Shown here: positions 46,927 to 59,953 of the stretch, piece after piece
Layout of the letters: the number at the start of each line of letters is the position of its first letter
How positions within the stretch are numbered: the stretch's first letter is position 1
Source: Ophiura sarsii
Lineage: Eukaryota > Echinodermata > Ophiuroidea > Amphilepidida > Ophiuridae
Reading direction: 5' to 3'
NCBI GenBank assembly: GCA_035610835.1
Contig: CM069455.1
Location: 49,882,955-49,946,954, forward strand
Length of the DNA: 64,000 nt
Notes under the pieces: generated by a model
The model's database searches: none
What the model saw: the letters and a program-made list of their open reading frames with translations, nothing else
What the model was told of the DNA's origin: nothing
Position numbers and translations under genes: made by a program

Positions 46927-48517
46927 TGCGCCTATTTGAAGAACCTAAGGGATTTACTTAATTCCCATCTAAATGACAATTTTCCCCTTGCCCGGTTTGA
47001 TGATGGGCAATTAATTTTAGTATGAAAAATGGCAAATTTTCGCGCGCATTTTGTACAGAAACCTCATTATAGAAGCCTGTTTAAAAGAAAAATGTACCTT
47101 AATAATGGCCACATTCGTGTAAATATGTTAAAATTTCGTTTGCGTAATAGAGTCAAACCGGTGTTCACCGGGGACATACCCTTTGCCCCTCCCCCCCCCC
47201 CCCCGACAAAAAAAAGACCAGATACGCTACTGTTCCGGTGATAATCATAAAGTGGTTTAACGGGACCTGTTTATAGTCGATTCGCAGACATTGGCCGATT
47301 TTAGCGATTTACCAGTTCAGTAAAGAGGTAACAGAAGCAAAAGAGGGGAGGCACTCGAATTTAATCGTAATATGCAAGGTTAATACCGTGTCTTCGTGTG
47401 CATGTACTACTGTGATGTAGTCATCACTATGTACCTAGTGACAGGGAACTTGCGGTTGGATTATCGGCATAACGATAAAGAAATGTATTGTTATTCAGAT
47501 AAATTGATGAAGGTATCCAGGTGGTCTCATCAGTTGTCGCATTCTGACGCGTCTGCGCGTCCTAGACCTCTCACTTTCTAATAGTGACGCGTCAGATTTC
47601 AAATTGGAAAGACTTGCGGGTCCCGATCAGGGACCCCTTAAATTTGAAGATGTATGGAAATGGAATCCTTAAGAAATTCTGTAAATTACATATCCATCCT
47701 TTGCTCACAATATAAATTCATTAAAACTGCCCGTAAAAAAGTTTTCAAATACCCCAACTTCAGGACCTCTTAATTTCTTGGGGGACCCCTTACATTTGTT
47801 TTTTGAAGTCCTACGGGGTCCTGAAAAATGTCATGGGACCTCTCACATTTTTGATCCAGTGCTATCCCTGGGTCTCATAGCCAGAAATAATTAAAGTAAC
47901 GTTTATAATCCGTATCTTGGTTGATATAACTGTTTTTCCATTTAATTAGGACAAATGGTTTTGTACCTAGGTATATAAAAAAAATGATTATTGAATTATT
48001 TTCCGGTTTTTTCTCGCAAATAAATACGTAGAACTGTTATTTTTATTTAATGTTCCCTTTATTCCACGTACATAATAAAAACAGAAAATAATAAAAAGTA
48101 TCCACTAAATTATGAATAGGTAAAATGACATACATAATATTTTTCTTTCGAAACCTGTATACGGTCGATCATGAAGCTAGACGATTTGTTTTCATTGTGG
48201 TAACCGCTTCCAAAGGGAACACATTTGAAGCTGCTGGATTAAGTTTTTGGTTGTCGTGATTGTAAAGCTATATGATCAGCCCTATTCATAAAGCCACACT
48301 ATCATGAATAGCATTTGATTACGGAGCGCAAATATTCATGATAATACCATCCCAATAACATCTATAAAAGTACCGCTGTTTCATCATTGGTCAAAATGGG
48401 TTCCTCTAACGCCCAATGGACGAGGTCCAAAATCGATACCGATGCGCCAGAGTTTATGAATCTACTATAGGTGTTATGCAAAGCACAATTCTTATCAAAT
48501 TATCAGCAGCATACAAT
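46927..48517. other. Intergenic, no gene seen
   Basis: A poly(C) tract near 47190-47204 is followed by GATACGCTACTG, a probable degraded hAT-type end. GGGACC(C/T)CTTA phrases recur between 47620 and 47850. No coding region supported. Confidence 0.4.
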
Positions 48518-50787
48518 CAGCGTGTTTTTACTGAAGAAAAAAAGCAGGCATATGACTGCTAACGGATTAAAATCCCCCAGTAAAAACACACCACCACCGG
48601 CATTTGCCCGCTCATACCGTTTTTTTCTCCTGGATTTTAGATGCCTTTTATCCTTCGAAACCAAGGATAATAGCGGTCGAAACCGGTTAGGAAAAGCAGT
48701 CTTTCGTCAGTATAAACACGCACGGTTCCAGCTCAGCGCGTTTGCCGATGGTAAGCGATGCATCAGGGATACTATTAATTTTGGGATAGGAAAGTCGTAT
48801 ACTAACACACGTAGCGAAAACGTTTACATAAATTACATAAATTATTGTAATCATCGGAATGTGTCGGTGACCGGCGTTGAACGCGTTTAACAGTGTTTAA
48901 CCAGGTTTAACGTAATATTTGGTCAGCATAGGTTTGAGGGCGTTGAGGATTTAAACAAACGACGGTGGCCACGCGAAACCTAAATGTTGAATACGTAATG
49001 AATAAGGTGAATAACACGTAATCGCGAATGTTAATCTTATCATTTTGACAAATTCATCATAATTAGAAGAATTGTCATCGTTAACCGGGCGATGACTGTT
49101 AAAAATAATTCAAAATAGTGCACTCCCGTTGACATAATTGGGTCGTCTGAGAGACGCGTGGCCAGCGTCGTGTCGTCTGCTACAACAATCACGCCTGATC
49201 AGTATAGCGCCACCAGTTCTATGCTGACCAAATTTTCATTTAAAAGTGGACCCGATCGGCAAGCTCACTGGCACACCCCTGGATGCATCGCGAGTGACCT
49301 GCTTACGACATTTCACTGGCATTTATTATAATTATAATGAGGTCAGCGGCAGCCGGCAAGTTTGTTTATCGTACTGCAATAAAAACACGTCTCTCACACG
49401 AGCAACCGGCTTTTATCCTGCTTTTTATAAGACGGGTAAAAGCCGGTTTGCTTAATAAAAACACGCTGAATTTCTTAAGCAAACCGGCTTTTACCCGTCT
49501 TATAAAAAGCAGGATAAAAGCCGGTTGCTCGTGTGAGAGACGTGTTTTTATTGCAGTTCGATAAACAAACTTGCCGGCTGCCACTGACCTCATTATAATA
49601 AATGCCAGCGAAAGGTCATACACATCTGTTTGCATTTAATTGTCAGGTGATCGTGCATCGTGTGCCCACTTCCGCTTTTCCACCGGCAAACGCGCTGAGC
49701 AGGAACCGTGCGTGTTTATACTGACGAAAGACTGCTTTTCCTAACCGGTTTCAACCGCTATTATCCTTGGTTTCGAAGGATAAAAGGCATCTAAAATCCA
49801 GGAGAAATAAACCGGTATGAGCGGGCAAATGCCGGTGGTGGTGTATTTTTACTGGGGATTTTAATCCGTTAGCAGTCATATGCCTGCTTTTTTCTTCAGT
49901 AAAAACACGCTGATAGTCATCAATACCGACGCGGTTTGTCTTGACTTACAGCGTGTTTTTACTGAAGTAAAAAAGACGGCATATGCCTGCTAAGGGATTA
50001 AAATTCTCCAATAAAAACACACCTCCACCGGCATTTGCCCGCTCATACCGGTTTATTTTCCCTACATTTTAGCAGCCTTTTATCCTTCAAAACGAAGGAT
50101 AATAGCGGTTGATACCGGTTAAGAAAAGCAGTCTTTCGTCAGTATAAACACACGCCGTTCCAGCTCATCGCGTTTGCCGGTGGAAAACGAAAGTGGGCAC
50201 GAACATGTGACAATTAAATGACCTTCGAATTATTTATGTTATTATAATAACTCATTGGTTTCACAATGTTCATTAAATTCCAATTACTATCTGTCGTAAT
50301 TCGACTTTTTGTGTCAAAGAATTATCTTTTCAACCAATTTACTGCCTTAGCGGGAATAAAACCGGGAATGCGCCGTAATTATGAACTTTGAACTTTCACA
50401 GTTTTATTCCACACACGCTCGACATCCTTTTGTTTACATTTAGAGAAGTGTATTTCCCCAAGATCACTTACGTTCGATATTTTGTTTTCTGTATAAAAAA
50501 ATGTAATTCCGCAATGTTGGTACACTTTTAGAAACCGGAGAAAGTGGTAAAACCACGAGATTCACTGCGAGAAAAACGTGATCGGGTCAATACAACATTG
50601 CATGGCGACAAACCTGCTTACGACCTTTCCCAGGCATTTATTATAATGAGGTCAATAGCAGCCGGCAAGTTCGCCCGTCGGACTCAGTCAAACTGCATTA
50701 AAAACACTCGCTCATGCGAGCAACCGGTTGTTAACAGCCTTTTTGTTAAACCGGCTAAAAGCCAGTTTGCTTAATAAAAACACGCTG
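48518..50787. mobile_element. Alternating inverted cluster of three CAGCGTGTTTTTA elements
   Basis: Two blocks, A (CAGCGTGTTTTTACTGAAG...GCGTTTGCCGGTGG) and B (CATTTATTATAATGAGGTCA...TTAATAAAAACACGCTG), occur as A+ (48518-48755), B+ (49299-49468), B- (49477-49640), A- (49660-49912), A+ (49949-50190), B+ (50610-50787). The last unit, 49949-50787, has CAGCGTG/CACGCTG ends and a TA duplication on both sides, so it is a complete DNA element. The first two form a near-perfect palindromic pair. No transposase frame; open frames inside are mirror images across the palindrome. Confidence 0.75.
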
Positions 50788-52629
50788 TATGGCTCTGTAC
50801 AAGCTAAGAGCCTGTTCTCTGTTTTGACTTTTTACACAATGTTCCAAGTGGATAATTTGGGGCAAGCGCCAATATTCAAGAAACGCTCCAACACGTCTCA
50901 AATATTGGTGAATGATTTTGGATACTGTAATTCAAGAACAGCCATTCATACTATAGAACATTCGAAGAATAAAATATATATCACTTATGGAAGCTGTCTT
51001 AGATCAGTTCACTAATTCCATGGGTTTAACCTAGTGAAAGTATTAGTTTACCAAGGTGAAAATATGACATCATTATCTTGGGGTAAGGATCTAGTGATGG
51101 AATCTTTTTTGGGAGCGGAAGGCAAAGGAAGAGAAAGAAAGGGAGAAGAGGAAGGAAAAGAAAGGGAAAGGAAACGGACAGAAAGGAGAAAGGAAGACAT
51201 GCAAATTAGTTGGAAATTGCAGTTTTTCACGCCGGTATGGGGACGCAACCCCCCCCCCCCCCCCCCCCCCCCCCGTGAAAATCACCATTTTTGGTTTAAA
51301 AAATCACTTTTTTGGCACTTTTTGGTCGATAATTCAAAAAATAATAAAGATTTAAAAATAAAATAAAAACGATTCCTAGGAAATTTTATGAGGAATATAA
51401 TAAAACTAGTATCTTTGCAGAACCTAAAATGGGTCAAAAACGTGTTTTTTATAATGAAAAAAATCCAAAATGGTCAATTTCATGATCATGGTTGGATTCA
51501 TTGAACCCTTTCCTACAAAAAAATGTATACTTTTATATAGATTAAATGAATAATAAAGAAGTTACGGCAGTTTTACGGAGGCTGTACCTGAAGGTGCACA
51601 GCCCCCTTAAGACATGAATATTGCAGCAGCATGATGATAGTGATATGGAGTGAGAGTCTACAAGAAAGGCATTGTTGTGCCTGTAATTTATTACAGGTTC
51701 CTGGTATATTAAAATGAGCCAAAGGTGGTAAAACATTGTAGGGAATAAATAATACTTCACAAACTAAAAATATTGCACAAATGAAATGTTCTGAAGACAC
51801 TTTGTTTCTTGATAATTGCACTGAAAAGTTATTCACATTTGCCTTTAGGTTCACACGGTATGAGTTACGGTATTCAAAATAGAAATCATTTAGTTGTTTG
51901 CTGATATTAAGTTTTGTTAATGAAGCCTTCCTTCGACATGGGCACCATTTTGCTGAAGACATGTGTGTCCCTGTCCAACCATTTTGCGAACAGCTCGTCT
52001 AACCATTCCCCTGTGGCGGTGTATAGCCTGTCACATCACCTCTGACACGTGCCTCCACTTCGTGAAGACTTCTTGCCTTCTTGGTCTGTAGCAGGTAATG
52101 CTTGTATTCAAATTTGCCTTTTCATTTTATAGGAACATTTTGACAATTAATGTGATAATAATGACCATTTTAGCAAAACCAATTTGACTGTAAATCCCAT
52201 TGGAATGGCGAAAATCGCGGTCAGTTTACAAAACTTGCCACAGTTTGTTTATTCTTAATTCGATTACTTTCATACTTTGGAAGGATAAACTAGATTGCCC
52301 AGGCTTTACACAAACAAAAATTCCAAGTCAAATGGCCGTTTCAAATCGTGCACAATGTTTTTTGATTCACCCTTTATAACACTTAATGATCATGTCCCGC
52401 ACTAGATTAACAACGCTTTATACAAACAACAAAAATGCCATGGTTCAATGAACTCGTCAAGGTCAAATGGCCGCTTCAAATCGTGCACAATTTATTTTAA
52501 TTCACCCTATATAATTAAAACACAGTGTCAGTTATTGAAGTTACTAATGATCGATGACGGGACTTGAAACGTCGGTCTTTTTATACGTTATTGTTGTTGT
52601 TTTATTGCACTGCAATTTGTATTGCTTGT
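50788..52629. other. End of spacer, no gene seen
   Basis: A purine-only stretch (GAAAGGA-rich) at about 51118-51200 and poly(C) at about 51249-51275. Near 52555 GACGGGACTTGAAACGTCGG resembles the 3' part of a retroelement, unassigned. The 129-codon minus frame at 51573-51962 has no recognisable domain. Confidence 0.4.
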
Positions 52630-53334
52630 CCCAGTGCATATCTTAATATGTTAGGCTATACTATTTTTAAAAAATCTTGTCTCAAGCTCTTCAGTTTTTT
52701 CAAAACCTAATGCGGAATGCGGTTTTTTAAGGGTTTTTTTTATAAATGTAAAATATTGAAATCCTTGTAAAGTGACTTTTTGTATTTGAAATGATGTGAT
52801 CAATGAAAATCTGAAAAATCGGTGAAACTTTGGTGGGGTTTTTTTTGGGGGGGGGGGGGGGGAAACAACAACAAAACTAACGCGCATCAATGAACTAACG
52901 CGCGCGGGAGCTTTGAGACGACAGATTTTTTTAATACAGCATATGTTATTTTTAGTAGAAAGCAACTTGCCTCTGTATTATTTACAGGTTCATCGCTTTA
53001 TTTTACCCTTGTTATTGATTGTTTCCCCACACCAAGTGTATCTTGCGTTTATTCTTTACATTTTACATTTTCGAGACATCCTCTTGTATCAGTTTTCTGA
53101 TCTTGGTGTGCTTTGTTCTGCGTCCTTTTTCATGATACAAATGTCCAATAATAATCAACATGATCAGAAACTCATTCAAAGATGAAGGAAAACAAGCAAA
53201 TGTATCCTAACGTCTGATTATAAAATTAAAATGAAAGATATATTTCATTAAGAGAAAAGAAGAACAAATTAGCGGACGAAAAAGACGAAATTATTTTTTT
53301 AAAAACTGTTGTACTGGCCATACGGACCTCTTAG

Positions 53335-54376
53335 CAGTGGCGTAGCTAGGATTTTTTCAGGGGGGGGGGGGGCAGATTTCTGACATTTTCGTAAAAGGTT
53401 GCCCCCCCCAAAAAAAAATGCAGTCACCAACTCGTGAATTTCACGTAAGTGGGTGTGGGGGGGGGGGGGGGGGTAGTAGAGGTCAAACAAATTCCGCACG
53501 GTCAAAAAAAAATCGCACGCACATCCTTACAGCTTTGAAATTCGGGACATTATAGCAACTGCCCTCTGTTGTTCTTTCATCGCCAAAAAGTTCCGCTTTG
53601 AGTGGGGGCGTAATCTCCGCCCACATACATATAAACCATAGGTCGCTATTGTGTAAATGACATAAAATTAGAGAATTCCCCCATTCGTAGAGCTCGGATC
53701 ATTCACGCATCGGATAGAGAAAATACTGAACCTTAACGCTAAACGTTTTCGTGGAGAATGGCTCATCAGAAGAAAAACAGGAGCCGTTTCATTTTCCCGG
53801 TGATTTTTTGATAGTCCTTTATCAGATTTGTTATACCACGCGTTGAACTTCATCGATTTCTGAACAATTTGGTATATAGATCGTTAAAATCGGCTCACTA
53901 AAACGTCTAATATAGTTACTCCAGTAATAGCATTAATCGATTTTAAATAGTTAGATTATAATCTTGCGCTTCTCTGGCAGTTGCCTTCGATAGCTCAATC
54001 GTTAAGAGCGTTGTGTATTAATACAAAGGCTGCAGGTTCGAATCCCATTCTTTTTTTTTTAAATAAATGAACCGGTATTTAATGAGTCAACTAAAACAAG
54101 TCAAACGGGGGCGTCTTGGAAATAATTCCTCTCTAAGGGATGTGCACGGTACATGTATTACATGTACAATTTTGCCTTCGATTTGACTATATCGGTTGAA
54201 TATACCACCAAATAACAAGTCCCACGCACGTCATCTCGGTCTTTTATTTTAAAATCCTATTCCTTTTGTTTTACCCATTTGTATTGTTTTTTGAGAGGGG
54301 GGGGGGGGCGGGGGCACAAATGGGTTTTTGCCGTCATGCCCCCCCCACCCCCCCCCCCCCCTGAGCTACGCCACTG
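53335..54376. mobile_element. hAT transposon with poly(G)/poly(C), right arm
   Basis: Ends CAGTGGCGTAGCTAGG and GAGCTACGCCACTG, with the 8-bp duplication CCTCTTAG at 53327-53334 and 54377-54384, the hallmark of hAT insertion. 1042 bp, no transposase. Poly(G) tracts (about 53360 and 53456-53473) and poly(C) tracts (about 54340-54361) lie next to the ends. The left-arm copy (12503) has lost the other end and most of the middle. Confidence 0.85.
53980..54050 (+). other. tRNA-like sequence inside the hAT element
   Basis: A-box-like TAGCTCAATCGTTAAGAGC, a TTGTG/TACAA stem, and B box GGTTCGAATCCC are followed by a T-run that would stop Pol III. The acceptor ends do not pair, so it is probably a tRNA-derived relic. 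It is absent from the left arm. Confidence 0.5.
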
Positions 54377-54607
54377 CCTCTTAGGTAGGGTCAGTCGGTC
54401 GGGCAGTTTTGTGTTATTTTTTGTTGGAGGCTGTTCCAAAAATGTAGGGAAATTAGTTGGTGAATTTTCATCAGTTGTCAACATTTTCGACAACAAAAAA
54501 ACAAAACAATATTCATCAAAAATGTCAACAACAAACTTCTTTTTTTTTAATTTATCGAGTCTCAAAGGGTTTATCAAATGAAACATGCGGGTTCTTCTTA
54601 GGATATA

Positions 54608-55124
54608 AACACAACACCAAAAGTAAGTCCCCCTCTAAACAATTCGTCATAACATCGTAAGATAAAACATTAAAACTTAGTTAGAAATAATCCTATGACT
54701 GTTTCCTAAGTGGTGTTTGAAAATGAAAGATTTCCATTACTTCATGGCTGAATGAGCTCAAATGGAAGACAAAAACTGCCCTTCTCAAAAATCACAAAAG
54801 TGTATGAATTGCTTCTCACTAATGGAAAAGTACCCGTGGCTGAGCAAAATTTACTGTAATGTGTAATCAATTCATGATCATTCAGCCATGTAAATCCCAT
54901 TCTTGGCTCAAATATTAGCATAGTGAGTTGTGACTTTTGAGAAGGGCAGTTTTTGTCTTATTTTTGAGCTTATTCAGCCATGAAGTCATGGACATCTTTT
55001 ATTTTCAAACACCACTTAGGAAACAGTCATAGGATTATTTCTAACTAAGTTTTATTGATAAAATGTTTTATCTTACGATGTTATGACGAATTGTTTAGGG
55101 GGGACTTACTTTTGGTGTTGTGTT
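54608..55124. mobile_element. TA-flanked MITE (right arm)
   Basis: Counterpart of 11754-12270; same 517-bp length, same AACACAACACC ends and TA flanks. Confidence 0.75.
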
Positions 55125-56256
55125 TAGTTTATAAGCGAAACAATTGTAGTAGTTTTTTGATCTGTATTTTCATACACCGTTAACCATCAATTTAATATTT
55201 GCCTTTAGACAAAATCCACGGAATGTTTAATGTTTCCTAATTATTTGTAGACACAGAAAGAAACCAAATTGCTTCAGTATTTTCACTTTTTCACAGTGCA
55301 CTACTTGTTCTTTTATTAAATTAATGAGATTTTCCTTTACACATACTAACATAAATATCAATGATTATTACAAGATTTGTTACAGTTTTTAACGATGTTA
55401 TAAAAGACAAACGTTACCAGGATACTCACGTATTACAAATATTGCGCAAATAAAATAATCATCCAATTTCAATAATATATACTATAACTATGCGCAGCTC
55501 GATTTCAAAGGGAGATCTTTAGCTGGATCTCTGGGGAAGAAACCGCTAATAAACGCTAAGTATATCCAGTAGAAACGGGCAGAACCCGCTAAGAATCGGT
55601 ATTTTTAGTAATCTCAAAAACCTTCACAAACCAGGTTTGGAACGGCAATAATCGGCAGTAAACCCAATAGAAACAGAAAGGCGATTAATCTTAGCGGTTT
55701 ACGCCGTGAACCATGTCACTGGGTTATCACATTGTGAAGCAATCTTTTTTCAGGTGCGGTGGCATTGTTTGGTATTACAAAAGGTCAAATGTCGTGGCCC
55801 ATCGATAAGATCGATAAACTTAGCGTTAACTTTTCGCGAGTAAAAACAGGGGGGATTAAAAACTTACTGATTAAATCTTAGCGTTTATTAGCGTTTTACT
55901 TTTTGCAGTGCCCCAGTAGAAACACGCTCTATGTGTTGCTGATATCGAATCGGCGATTGCGTATACATAATATTTAAGTTATAATTTAGTCGATAAAACG
56001 TAAGGACATCAAATGATGAGCAATTTGTTATGTTGATAATATGTATCGTGAAATAAGTGTTACATTACCTTAATATTTGTTAATATAGAGTGCGAATTTC
56101 AAATGGGGATCTGTACGGGTGACTTCTTTTGAAATATAGGAACTACAATACCTGTGTAGAAGGTTAAGGCCATGCCTTCCATAGGAGCCTATGCGGTATA
56201 TGTGGTTGTTAACTGAAATAGCCCGATACGTGTAACTTATCAAGGATTATAAAATG
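55125..56256. other. Right-arm sequence, empty sites for two left-arm blocks
   Basis: Reads straight through the places where the left arm has 9710-11724 (near 55155) and 5888-8799 (near 56066). Contains the foldback MITE counterpart at about 55529-55925. No gene seen. Confidence 0.6.
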
Positions 56257-56424
56257 TTAGACATTATCTTCAAATCCCGTTTCCGGCAGCCTGGTGCTAA
56301 GCATTGGTTTCCAGTTTCCAATACGATTTATTCCGTTAAAATATACTACCGGGTTCCAAATTGTCGGTTCCTTTCATCTATGCTTAGCACCAGGCTGCTG
56401 AAAACGAGAGATTCATTATCTTCT
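56257..56424. repeat. Small foldback repeat (right arm)
   Basis: Counterpart of 5528-5695, with CAGCCTGGTGCTAAGCAT and its inverse. Confidence 0.6.
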
Positions 56425-56485
56425 TCATCAATTTTGTTTAGCAATTTGCTTTAAAATACCACAATATTCTTTTCACCAACAAAAG

Positions 56486-56707
56486 ATGAGCTTGGCAAAA
56501 TATCAGTCGACTATGACTGATGACATCGTACCTCTCTCATTATCTTTCGGTAAAAAAGAAAATGAGTGTAGCGATATATGCCATCAAACAAATTATTGGA
56601 TTAATCGATGGAAAGGTGTACCATTGTTCAATTTCCATTATATTCAAATGTTGTGTTTCGATCCAAAACAAATGGGAAACTTTGATGGCAGTGTCTCATC
56701 TTTATAG
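56486..56707 (+). CDS. Possible methyltransferase-like exon or fragment (right arm)
   Basis: Counterpart of 5245-5466: 73 codons with YWINRWKG and FNFHYIQML. Preserved frame in both arms, but the arms are so similar that this says little about selection. Weak resemblance to the start of thiopurine methyltransferase-like proteins; no partner exon identified. Confidence 0.22.
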   Translation: MSLAKYQSTMTDDIVPLSLSFGKKENECSDICHQTNYWINRWKGVPLFNFHYIQMLCFDPKQMGNFDGSVSSL

Positions 56708-57049
56708 GGACACCCTGTTTTACTCTACGCACGTTGACCTCTACTGTACACATAATTAAAAGATTTTCCACATTTTGTGGTGACTGTTTAGCCGAGTACA
56801 TATCAGTAAGACATACGACGGTGGTCACAAATCCGTAAATATTTAATCTCCGCGCTCCGTTGGTTTCAATTTTTTTAATTGATTTGAATGATATGATTCC
56901 AGAAAATTCATCACATGTTGAAACTAAATTATTTCATCCGAAAACTGCTGGAGCTAGAGTCAACTCCATTGCAAGTATCATTTTTTATAATTTTATCCGC
57001 GATTAACCGTTCGTCGCATTCGGCTGGTAACGTAACATCGCACGCATAA

Positions 57050-57352
57050 GGCCAAAAAAAAAAGTTTGTCTCAGATGACCCGCGCGCATTCCCGAAACCG
57101 CCCGCGTAAGCTTTTTTTTAGTGGATTTTTTTTTTTTTTTCAATTTTTTTTTTTTTTTTTCAATTTTTTTTCAATTTTTTTTCCATTTTTTTTTTCTTTT
57201 TCAATTTTCTCAAAAAAATCTTGCAAAATCCAACTTTTTGACCAAACAAATGACGATCAGGTCTAAATTGAAAAAAAAAAAAAAATCCGCAGACCGCATT
57301 AGATTTTCAGTCTCTCATGTCATCTGAGACAAACCTTCTTTTTTTTTTGGCC
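57050..57352. mobile_element. Harbinger-like MITE, right arm only
   Basis: GGCCAAAAAAAAAAGTTTGT and TCAGATGAC mirror GTCATCTGAGACAAACC...TTGGCC. TAA flanks both ends, while the left arm has a single TAA at the empty site. GG-starting ends and a 3-bp TAA duplication fit PIF/Harbinger. The inside holds long T and A runs that also face each other. 303 bp, non-coding. Confidence 0.8.
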
Positions 57353-57646
57353 TAATTTAACCTTGAATATTCGTGAACGAGCCCATGTCCGGCATCGTCT
57401 GCAGTAAGATATCTACAGTACTATACATTAATCATGAAACACTTTTATACATAAACATCATCGCGTTAACATTACATAAAAACTTAAACAATACATATAC
57501 AATGTCGATCAAATCAAACTGATCACATCATTTAGCAGGTAATTATGTGCTCATTGGTGCTCGCTAAGACATCGTTATTGTGACTTTGTAATGTACCTAT
57601 AGTATAATTATACTGATTCCAAAAGAGTAAATAATTTGAGTCGTAT
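57353..57646. other. Right-arm sequence between two MITEs
   Basis: AT-rich, shared with the left arm, nothing recognised. Confidence 0.3.
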
Positions 57647-58061
57647 GTAAGAGCCCAATACGTCACAAAAGCCCAATACGCAACAATGTAACGTATAGGG
57701 TTCAAGTGTTATTACTTAGAAGAAAAAGTGGCCAAACAATATTCACCCTGCCCAATATCAAAATCAAAGTTTATTTGATTTTTAACACACCCTCCTCCCT
57801 ATTGATTGACACGTATTGGGCTCAATTGTTGTTACTTAGACGAAAAAGTGGCCAGAAACAAAAGTCGTAACAATAAAAACAACTTTGATCAAAATAAATT
57901 ATTATATTTTTCACACCCCTCGCTCTGTATGATTGATATGTTTTTGGCTCAAGTGTTGTTAATTAGAAACAGTGGCCCCTTTTTCTTCTAAGTAACAGCA
58001 CTTGACCCCAATTCGTATCAAATGGTTACGTATTGGGCTATTGTATGTATTGGGCTCTTAC
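57647..58061. mobile_element. MITE with GTAAGAGCCCAATAC termini (right arm)
   Basis: Counterpart of 4195-4609, same ends and near-identical inside. Confidence 0.65.
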
Positions 58062-59953
58062 AGTCGTTTTGCCGATCTGAGTCGTATTTTCGCAATGTTT
58101 TAGAATCATGTGACCTATACCACCAAAAAGGCAGCTATTGCCCCAAATGATTAAAATTGGGATGTAATCCTGACCCTTTTCCTAATGCCAAAGTGCAACG
58201 GACTACAAAGGGGATCGCACCCGGCCTATTCTACATTCAATTGAATCTGTGCATGAAGTCCAATTCATTGCTTGAACCGTGTTACCAAATTGGAATACAT
58301 CCGGGGAGGGGGGGGGCAGTCAGGATACCAAACGGGTACACATGCGCGTCCAAGCATCTCTGAAATGTACCCTAAATGGCGTAAAACAGAACACTATTTT
58401 GATGCCCCTTAATCGCGTAACGCATACAAACCCTACCCTATACGGCGTTTCACACTCAAGTATGCACCCCTATGAGGCGTAATACAGTAATGCTCAAACT
58501 AAAATAAAAATTCAAGCAAAATCATTGATAGAATTAAACAAGGGAAATATTGAGGATTGTTCAACATTTATAATACATGTATTTATTGTGATGTCACACA
58601 TATAACAATTACTAACGCTAAACGTCGATACTTCCAAGCTGTAAAGAAAACCTAAAGGGCGTTGCTTTCTAAAATGCACCCTTTTTCAAAAAGACGTCGA
58701 CGACGTCGTGTGGTGAAATCCTGACCCATTTCGACGTTTTTGTGGACGCAGATGCTTACCCAATCGTTATGTTCACTTACCCCCCCCCCCCCCACCCCAC
58801 CCCCCCCCCCCCCACCCCCGGGTTGCCTTCATATCATGAAACAAGCCCGGTGTTCTCTTTTCATATTCAGAGGGGTAACACATGATCGTTCCAGGATCTT
58901 GAAATACCCCCCTATTTGATGGCGTTTCGCGGACAATTTTGCTAATTTGACCCCCTTTTTCGCACAAAAACGTGGACATTTTGACTGAAAATAACCCCCC
59001 TTTTTCAACATTTCAAGGACACTTTCTATATAGTCCCCCTATTTATGCAAAAAGAGGACACATCTGGTTCAAAATTCCCCCATTTTTCTATTCTCGGGAC
59101 AGTTTAATATGACACAATACTCATTCTATTTTATTTTCTTCTTCGCGGAAATAGCCTCTCAACAACAAAAACTAATTTTTGAAATCGCAGACATAGCTTC
59201 CAAAATGAAATCGTGGACATAGCTTCAAAAACACCCCTAATTTGGGGAAATCGCAGACATGGTACAGAGAACCCCCCTTTTCCGCGATTTATGGAACAAT
59301 CAATGTTGACTGAAACCACCGGGGAAACAAGTGTGTCATATTTCTGAAAATCTTAAAAACAGTTTAAATTCCAAGTTTAAATTCCCGACAAGATCGTAGC
59401 TAATTCAAAACATGGATAACCTCTCTATTGATAATATCAGAATACCTAGTGTTATAATATGCTATACCATATATAAAGTGTCGAGTTGAGTTAAATTACT
59501 TGCGTCTAGAATGACCTTACATACCCCTACACAAATGTCATAGAGTAATCTAACGCTTGTATAGGTGATACCGTTTTAAACGTGTTTTAATACAAGTTTG
59601 CTCATTGTCAATATGCCTGATTCAAGGATAATGGAATTATTTTAGAATTATGAAATTGTGCAATTTCAACGAAACAAAACCAACTCATTCTTTCAGATTA
59701 TATTATTTTCATATCACCGAGTACTATTATAGAGTATAGTACATATAGTACATGCTTTACTAATATTGGATTGGTTGGTCTTTGACTAATTAATAAAGCT
59801 GTAAGCATAGTTATATTGGTTACTTTATAATAATAAGATTGAAGCGATAGAAAAATCAATAAATACTGTAAATTGTGTTTTTTTAAGAATGTCATGCATC
59901 AGCATAACTGCCGAAATAATTGGTAAGAGGGGCTTCGTTATATTTTATACGCG
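58062..59953. other. Non-coding right-arm sequence with G/C runs
   Basis: Mirror of 2313-4194. Poly(C) at about 58780-58818 and 58302-58316 (as G). No gene seen. Confidence 0.5.

Noticed and set aside
48471..48890. 139-codon plus frame
   Set aside because: It runs across the edge of a foldback element and has no recognisable domain or splice context.
49246..49635. Open frames on both strands of 69-89 codons with shared residues
   Set aside because: They mirror each other across a DNA palindrome, which explains the similarity; no known domain.
51034..51366. 110-codon frame rich in K/E/R and P
   Set aside because: It is produced by a purine tract followed by poly(C); low-complexity artefact.
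51573..51962. 129-codon minus frame as a transposase fragment
   Set aside because: No transposase motif was visible; upstream sequence on the same strand only vaguely resembles coding DNA.
57066..57327. Phenylalanine-rich frames
   Set aside because: Translation of T-runs inside a MITE.
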